Of a stretch of 64,000 bases of DNA, positions 58,988 through 64,000 are shown piece after piece. The notes under the pieces are model-generated. The model was not told where the DNA came from, made no database searches, and saw only the letters and a list, made by a program, of their open reading frames with translations. Position 1 is the first letter of the stretch, and each line of letters starts with the position of its first letter. Where the stretch lies: assembly GCA_965247455.1 (NCBI GenBank), contig CBDFHE010000018.1, positions 1 through 64,000 on the forward strand. The letters run 5' to 3'. Origin of the DNA: JACZYA01 sp965247455. Its GTDB lineage: Bacteria > Acidobacteriota > Terriglobia > Acidiferrales > 2-02-FULL-67-57. Position numbers and translations under genes: made by a program.

Positions 58988-59872
58988 CTAGTCGCTGACC
59001 TGAATCAATTGGGCGGTGATCGCTAGTTGGCTGCCCGCGCGTCGGACGCTGCCCTCCAGCACGTAATCCACACCGAGTTCGCGTTGGATCTCATCAATGG
59101 ATTTTCCCCTCATCTTGTCCGAGGTGGTGCGGGCGATGACGCCTAGGCGGGCCGGCTGTAAGCGGCCAAGCTGGGTGATCATCTCCTCGGTCAACCCGTC
59201 GCTGAAATAGCCCTGCTCGGGGTCATTGCTGAGATTGTCAAAGGGCAACACGATCAGCATGATCTTTTCACCCCGCGGTCGGATAGGAGGACCAAAAGCT
59301 TCCCAGCCAAAGTAGGCCGCTCCAGCCAGAACGGCAATCACCGCCACCGTCACCCTCACACCGAACCTCAGCCTGCCGAGCCGGAAGGTCAAACGTACCG
59401 AGCCCCAACGCGCCCGCCTGCCGGAAATTCGGGCAGTTGATGAATCAAGTTTCCCCACGGAAGCGAGGAAGCGGTACCCACGCTTGGGGAGGGTCTCCAC
59501 ATAGCGAGGCGTCTCCGCATCGTCGCCGAGCGTTGCCCGGATCTGCTTGATGCAGAAGTTCAACCCCCGCTCGAAGTCCACAAAGGTGTCGTTGCCCCAG
59601 ATCTGCTGCTGGATTTCTTCGCGGGTCACTACTTCGCCGGCATGGCTGGCAAGCAAGGCTAGGACCCTAAAGGGTTGCGGTTGCAGTTTGACCAGCACGC
59701 CGGCCTTGCGCAGTTGGCCGCCCTTTAAGGTCCAACTCGAAGACCCCGAAGCGGAGTATCGCTGCTCCAGACGCGCCCACTTCTTCTTCACCCCCCCGGT
59801 ATTGCTGGACTTGCATGAATTATACTGCAAGGCCCAGGGAAATCCTAACTTACTTCGCTTGCCAACCCTCAA
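58988..59872 (-). CDS. Winged-helix DNA-binding N-terminal half of a split winged-helix/TPR gene
   Basis: The 294-residue frame has an OmpR/PhoB-type winged helix (KLQPQPFRVLALLASHAGEVVTREEIQQQIWGNDTFVDFERGLNFCIKQIRATLGDD...YVETLPKRGYRFLA). It then has one membrane segment (VTVAVIAVLAGAAYFGWEAFG) and the domain MLIVLPFDNLSNDPEQGYFSDGLTEEMITQLGRL...LGVDYVLEGSVRRAGSQLAITAQLIQVSD. The layout resembles CadC/ToxR-type membrane-bound regulators. After VSD an amber TAG replaces the usual Gln of (D)QTHLWAESY, splitting the gene. The start is uncertain: TTG 59872 or GTG 59791, the latter just after a run of G. Confidence 0.8.
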   Translation of the reverse strand: MRVGKRSKLGFPWALQYNSCKSSNTGGVKKKWARLEQRYSASGSSSWTLKGGQLRKAGVLVKLQPQPFRVLALLASHAGEVVTREEIQQQIWGNDTFVDFERGLNFCIKQIRATLGDDAETPRYVETLPKRGYRFLASVGKLDSSTARISGRRARWGSVRLTFRLGRLRFGVRVTVAVIAVLAGAAYFGWEAFGPPIRPRGEKIMLIVLPFDNLSNDPEQGYFSDGLTEEMITQLGRLQPARLGVIARTTSDKMRGKSIDEIQRELGVDYVLEGSVRRAGSQLAITAQLIQVSD

Positions 59873-60015
59873 GCCGTCAATAGATTAGCCGCACTCACAC
59901 AACTCACCGCAAGCTCACACGCCGTCCATTGCCCTGCCTGAAAGCCCAGGCTATCGTGCGCGCCATGTGCGAACCAAAGGAATCGCGAAATCAGGCAAGG
60001 GGGTGGGCTGTCACC

Positions 60016-60960
60016 ATGCTGCGACAACAATTTTCCTACGTCTTGCTATTGGCACTATTGGCGGGCACCACACTGGGGTGTTCGGTTCGCCGATTCGCCA
60101 TCAACAAGATTGGCGACGCCATCGCTTCCGGCGGCACCACCTACGAAAGCGACGAGGACATCCAGTTGGTGGGGAATGCTTCGCCGTTCGGATTAAAGCT
60201 GATCGAAAGTTTGTTGGCCGAAGCGCCTCGCCATAAAGGATTGCTGCTGGCCGCTTGCCGGGGTTTCACCACCTATTCCTACGTGTACGTGCAACAAGAC
60301 GCAGATGTGGTGGCAGAGACGAACTTGGCGCAGGCCAATCAGCTCCGGACCCGGGCGCGAAAACTTTACCTGCGCGCACACCGTTACTGCCTGCGCGGAC
60401 TTGAGGTCCGCTACAAGGGCATCGGTGAAAGGCTGTGGGCGGAACCCAGCGCGGCGGCCTCCATCGTCAGAAAGAAAGATGTACCCCTGCTCTACTGGAA
60501 CGCGGCTGCGCTTGGGTTGGCGATCTCTGTGTCCAAGAGCGATGCCTCGATGCTGGCCCGCCTCCCGGAGGTCGAAGCTGCAGTTGACCGCGCGTTGGAG
60601 CTCGACGAAAGCTGGAACGACGGTGCCCTGCACGAGTTTCTGGTCGTGTTTGCGAGCGCCAAGCCGGGCGAGCCCGACTTTGACCGCATCCGGAAACATT
60701 TCCAGCGCGCCCTGGAGCTTTCTCAAGGGAAGCATGCAGGCCTTTTTGTGGCGTACGCGGAAGCGGTAATGGTCCCGAAGCAAAACCGGGCAGAGTTCCG
60801 GGCATTGCTTGAGAAGGGGCTGGCCATCGACCCGGACAAGCACAAAGACGTCCGGCTGGCGAATTTGGTGGCCCACCAGCAACGGGCGCTACGCCTGATG
60901 GCACGCACAGACGATTTGATACTAGGAGGGGAGCCCTCGACTACGGAGGAACAAGAATGA
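60016..60960 (+). CDS. TRAP-associated TatT-type TPR lipoprotein
   Basis: The 314-residue protein starts at ATG 60016 with a lipoprotein signal peptide (LLLALLAGTTLGC). The helical repeats that follow fit the TatT/T-component family (TPR lipoprotein that trimerises and joins the DctP-type binding protein): ARKLYLRAHRYCLRGLEVRYKG, WNAAALGLAISVSKSD, AAVDRALELDESWNDGALHEFLVVFASA. It overlaps the DctP gene as ATGA and is followed by the fused permease, the usual gene order of such TRAP systems. An upstream in-frame extension to 59929 has no support. Confidence 0.82.
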   Translation: MLRQQFSYVLLLALLAGTTLGCSVRRFAINKIGDAIASGGTTYESDEDIQLVGNASPFGLKLIESLLAEAPRHKGLLLAACRGFTTYSYVYVQQDADVVAETNLAQANQLRTRARKLYLRAHRYCLRGLEVRYKGIGERLWAEPSAAASIVRKKDVPLLYWNAAALGLAISVSKSDASMLARLPEVEAAVDRALELDESWNDGALHEFLVVFASAKPGEPDFDRIRKHFQRALELSQGKHAGLFVAYAEAVMVPKQNRAEFRALLEKGLAIDPDKHKDVRLANLVAHQQRALRLMARTDDLILGGEPSTTEEQE

Positions 60961-62000
60961 TGTCAGCCGCCAAATATGTGGTTCGCTTGATTGTTTGTAT
61001 CGCTCTGCTGAGCTTGGTTCCGCCCGTCTACTCGCAGCGGCCTCTGCGCTTTAACGTGGGTACGGTGGCTCCCGAGGGTTCCCCCTGGCACGAAATTCTG
61101 CAACAGATGGGGCAGGACTGGGAGAAGATCTCACACGGAACAGTGTCTCTACGAATCTACCCCGGCGGCGTGCTGGGCGACGAGACCGGCATGCTCCGAA
61201 AGGTGCGTATCGGGCAACTCCAGGCGGTTGCTCTTTCGAGCGCGGGGTTGGAGCGGATCGAACGCGCCGTTTCATGCCTCCAAATCCCCTTGCTGATAGA
61301 CACCTACGAGGAGCTCGACTACGTATGGGACAGAATTGCGCCCACGCTAGAGGCTCGCCTCGAGCAACAGGGCCTTGTCGTGTTGAACTGGGGCGATGTC
61401 GGTTGGGTGTACTTTTTCACCAAAGAGCCTGCCAAGACACCCAATGACATCCGGAAGCTGAAACTCTTCACCTCGGCCGGCGATCCGGAGGCTGAAAAGT
61501 TGTACAAGGAATTGGGCTTCCGGCCGGTTCCTCTGGCAGTAACCGATCTGCTCCCCGCTTTGCAGACTGGACTGATCGAGGCGTTTGACGTGCCGCCGCT
61601 GTTCGCGCTGCTTGATCAATCGTTCGCACTGGCGAAGAACATGATTGACGTAAAGTGGGCGCCCCTGGTGGGAGCTACCGTCGTCAGCAAGCGATCCTGG
61701 GAGCGCATCCCGGAACAGTTGAGGCCGCGGTTGCTCCAGGCTGCCCGCGCGGCCAGCCAGCAGCGGCGCAGCGAAATTCGCAAACTTGGGGAAGACGCCG
61801 TTGTCGAGATGCAGAAGCGAGGCTTGAACGTCATCCATCTCGATGCCACGACTCTTGCCGAGTGGCGAGCCGAAGCCGAAGCGGCCTATCCGAAGCTTCG
61901 CGGAGGACTGGTTCCCGCCGATTTGTTCGATGAAGCCGTACGCTTGCGCAATGAATACCGGAACTCGCGTACTACTGAAACAAGCAGGCACGAGCGATGA
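60957..62000 (+). CDS. TRAP transporter substrate-binding protein, DctP type
   Basis: The 347-residue periplasmic protein has a signal peptide (LIVCIALLSLVPPVYSQ) and the DctP family pattern. This includes FNVGTVAPEGSPWHEILQQMGQDWEKISHGTVSLRIYPGGVLGDETGMLRKVRIGQLQAVALSSAGL, then FFTKEPAKTPNDIRKLKLFTSAGDPEAEKLYKELGFRPVPLAVTDLLPALQTGLIEAFDVPP, with the conserved Arg/Asn area for carboxylate binding. It overlaps the TatT gene. The substrate cannot be told; organic acids are typical. Confidence 0.9.
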   Translation: MMSAAKYVVRLIVCIALLSLVPPVYSQRPLRFNVGTVAPEGSPWHEILQQMGQDWEKISHGTVSLRIYPGGVLGDETGMLRKVRIGQLQAVALSSAGLERIERAVSCLQIPLLIDTYEELDYVWDRIAPTLEARLEQQGLVVLNWGDVGWVYFFTKEPAKTPNDIRKLKLFTSAGDPEAEKLYKELGFRPVPLAVTDLLPALQTGLIEAFDVPPLFALLDQSFALAKNMIDVKWAPLVGATVVSKRSWERIPEQLRPRLLQAARAASQQRRSEIRKLGEDAVVEMQKRGLNVIHLDATTLAEWRAEAEAAYPKLRGGLVPADLFDEAVRLRNEYRNSRTTETSRHER

Positions 62001-62133
62001 CTGCGAAAGGCAGCGGGGAGCTTGTGGGCAATTCGTTCAACTCGATCCCGATCACCAAGCCCGACGTCCGCAAGGAGGCGCAGTAGCGGGTCGGACCAGC
62101 TGATGCAGTAGAGGGAAAGACTGGGGTTAAGTG

Positions 62134-63951
62134 ATGCCGACACAGGCTCTCACCCGACAGAATACGACCGCGGGAATCGAAAACTCTCTTTCGATCGCCG
62201 TCCTGGCGGTGATGTCGCTGCTTCCGCTGCTGGAAATCGCGGGTCGCGAACTGGTGGGTCGAGGCATACCGGGCTCGATTCCTATTGTTCAGCATCTAAC
62301 CCTTTGGATTGCCTTCTTGGGGGCGGCTCTGGCGGCCCGTTCAGATCGGCTGCTGGCTCTCTCCACCGCAGCTTTTCTACCCGTCCGGTTGCGCCGCCCG
62401 GTGCAAATTTTTACATCAGCCCTCGGAACTGCTGTGGCGGCCTGCTTGCTGTTGGCCAGCCTCGATCTCCTTCTGGTTGAGCGCGAGGCGGGCGGCGAGG
62501 TTGCCTGGGGAATTCCGCTTTGGGTAGCCATCAGCATCATGCCTGCCGGCTTTGCTGTGATTGCCGGCCGACTGATCTGGCATGCGGCCGAAACCCGACG
62601 GGGACGCCTGCTGGCTGCATCAGCACTAGCCATCCCAGTGGTGCTGGGCCTTTTCCCCTCTCTCCAGGCAGCGGAACTTCTCGTGCCCGGCCTCGTGCTG
62701 ATCCTGTTGGCCACAGCGCTGGGCTTGCCGATTTTTGCTGCGTTGGGGGGAGCGGCCCTGCTGTTGTTCTGGAGCGAAGGGATTCCCGTGGCTGCGGTAC
62801 CCGTCGAAACCTACCGCCTCAGCGCAACCCCAATGCTGGCCGCTATTCCTCTGTTCACGCTGGGGGGCTACATCTTGGCGGAAGGAGGCGCAAGCCGCCG
62901 CCTGCTGCGCAGCTTTACCGCGCTGGTTGGCTGGATGCCCGGGGGTCTGGCGATCGTAACCACGCTGCTGCTGGCATTCTTCACGCCACTTACCGGTGCG
63001 TCCGGAGTCACGATTCTTTCCATGGGCGGGCTGCTGCTTCCAATGCTCACGCAAGCGGGGTATCGGGAGAAATCCGCGGTGGGTCTGGTGACGGTTTCTG
63101 GCTCAATCGGTCTGCTGCTCCCGCCCAGCCTGCCAGTCATTCTTTACGGTATTTCCGCCAAAACGCCCATTGATCGGCTGTTCATCGGGGGCATTCTTCC
63201 CGGGGTGATTCTGATCTTGCTGGTCGCGGGTTGGGGCGCCAGCCAGGGTTGGCGGGCGGGGGCCGGTCGGACGCCCTTCCGCATTCGCGAAGCCGCCGCA
63301 GCCCTCTGGGAAGCCAAGTGGGAATTGCTGTTGCCGGTGGTGGTCTTGGTGGGCATCTTTGGCGGGTTCGCGACGCTGGTGGAAGCGGCGGCGCTCACCG
63401 TATTCTACGCTTTTGTGGTGGAGTGCTTCGTATATCGAGACTTGAGTATCCGACGGGGCCTTCCCCGGATCGTGGTCGAGTCCGCGACCATGTTGGGCGG
63501 GTTCCTCATCATCCTGGGCGTGGCGCTGGGATTTACTAATTACCTTGTCCATGCTGAAATTCCCATGCGAGCGCTGCACTGGGTCAGCGCGCACATCGAG
63601 TCGCCCATCGTTTTTCTCTTGGCGCTAAACGTCTTCCTGTTGATTGTGGGCGCTTTGATGGACATCTATTCGGCCATTCTCGTGGTCGTGCCCTTGATTG
63701 CCCCTATGGGAGTGGCTTACGGCATCGACCCGGTGCATCTCGGAATCATCTTCCTAGTCAACATGGAACTGGGTTACTTGATGCCGCCCATGGGAGAAAA
63801 CCTGTTTCTTTCTTCCTACCGCTTCAACCAGTCGCTAACACGAGTTTATCTCTCAACCACTCCCTACTTGTTGCTCCTGTTGGGCGCCGTGCTTTTGATT
63901 ACCTACGTGCCGTTTATCACCCTGTGGCTGGTGAATCTGATAGGCCGCTGA
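62134..63951 (+). CDS. TRAP transporter permease, fused DctQ-DctM
   Basis: The 605-residue membrane protein combines a small DctQ part (four helices, residues ~15-160, with GIPGSIPIVQHLTLWIAFLGAALAARSDRLLAL) and a DctM part of about twelve helices. The latter includes GLPIFAALGGAALLLFW, MLAAIPLFTLGGYILAEGGASRRLL, FFTPLTGASGVTILSMGGLLLPML, LLPPSLPVILYGISAKTPIDRLFIGGILPG and NMELGYLMPPMGENLFLSSY. The fusion is known in some TRAP systems. GTG at 62131 and ATG at 62134 are both possible. It completes the TatT-DctP-DctQM operon. The remaining 49 bases of the window hold no feature. Confidence 0.9.
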   Translation: MPTQALTRQNTTAGIENSLSIAVLAVMSLLPLLEIAGRELVGRGIPGSIPIVQHLTLWIAFLGAALAARSDRLLALSTAAFLPVRLRRPVQIFTSALGTAVAACLLLASLDLLLVEREAGGEVAWGIPLWVAISIMPAGFAVIAGRLIWHAAETRRGRLLAASALAIPVVLGLFPSLQAAELLVPGLVLILLATALGLPIFAALGGAALLLFWSEGIPVAAVPVETYRLSATPMLAAIPLFTLGGYILAEGGASRRLLRSFTALVGWMPGGLAIVTTLLLAFFTPLTGASGVTILSMGGLLLPMLTQAGYREKSAVGLVTVSGSIGLLLPPSLPVILYGISAKTPIDRLFIGGILPGVILILLVAGWGASQGWRAGAGRTPFRIREAAAALWEAKWELLLPVVVLVGIFGGFATLVEAAALTVFYAFVVECFVYRDLSIRRGLPRIVVESATMLGGFLIILGVALGFTNYLVHAEIPMRALHWVSAHIESPIVFLLALNVFLLIVGALMDIYSAILVVVPLIAPMGVAYGIDPVHLGIIFLVNMELGYLMPPMGENLFLSSYRFNQSLTRVYLSTTPYLLLLLGAVLLITYVPFITLWLVNLIGR

Positions 63952-64000
63952 AGGGTTGCTGGTAGAGAAAAATCGGTGGTTCCCTTCGACCGGCACTCAG

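Overview
The window is about 60% GC chromosomal DNA from a Gram-negative bacterium, most likely an Acidobacteriota member. The evidence is two paralogous secreted proteins of the acidobacterial VWFA-related type, an LptD outer-membrane protein, a TonB protein, winged-helix/TPR signalling genes of the kind that are plentiful in that phylum, and many decayed genes and insertion sequences. The taxonomic call is inference from gene content; no rRNA gene is present.

Layout. 1-10.5 kb is core-like: the tail of a RecB-type nuclease gene, a tiny lysine-rich gene with its own promoter and terminator, two VWA proteins, the minus-strand run ileS-lspA-lgt-rluD, and a TonB gene with a secreted companion. 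A tRNA-Gln follows at 10.6 kb. 10.7-15.3 kb is a mix of decayed genes around a three-gene MNIO (DUF692) RiPP operon: a Tat-type Cys-rich precursor with two 39-residue repeats, the MNIO enzyme and its partner protein. 15.3-21.1 kb holds manA, a MITE-like element, cysQ, a fused ATP sulfurylase/APS kinase and a polyprenyl-phosphate sugar transferase. 21.1-33.9 kb starts with an IS1380-family element, then two large alkaline-phosphatase-superfamily proteins around a small protein and an Oxa1/EMC3-like membrane protein, then a TauE-type permease, LptD, a family 2 glycosyltransferase and an RfbC epimerase. Together with the sugar transferase this is a cell-envelope and polysaccharide neighbourhood.

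34-48 kb is accessory and partly degraded: phage-like genes, an IS1380 remnant, a bicupin, an SDR fragment, an acyl-CoA synthetase with a duplicated 3' end, an amidase fragment, small stress-type proteins, a TolB-propeller/PHP-type hydrolase, a second identical IS1380 copy in inverted orientation inserted into a paralogous fragment of that hydrolase, a frameshifted integrase and a tRNA-Arg. 48-53.7 kb has an IS630 element next to a secreted Ig-like protein, a four-helix membrane protein and two tandemly duplicated secreted caspase-like proteases. 54-64 kb has a hydantoinase B with an NCS1 permease, fragments of IS3 and DPP-IV genes, a winged-helix/TPR gene split by an amber codon, and a three-gene TRAP transporter (TatT, DctP, fused DctQM).

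Most notable are the MNIO operon with its unusual repeated precursor and structured leader, the caspase duplication with a relic, translationally coupled leader peptide, the 28-residue basic gene with a complete expression unit, and the pair of identical IS1380 copies whose target duplication can be read against an uninterrupted paralogue in the same window.
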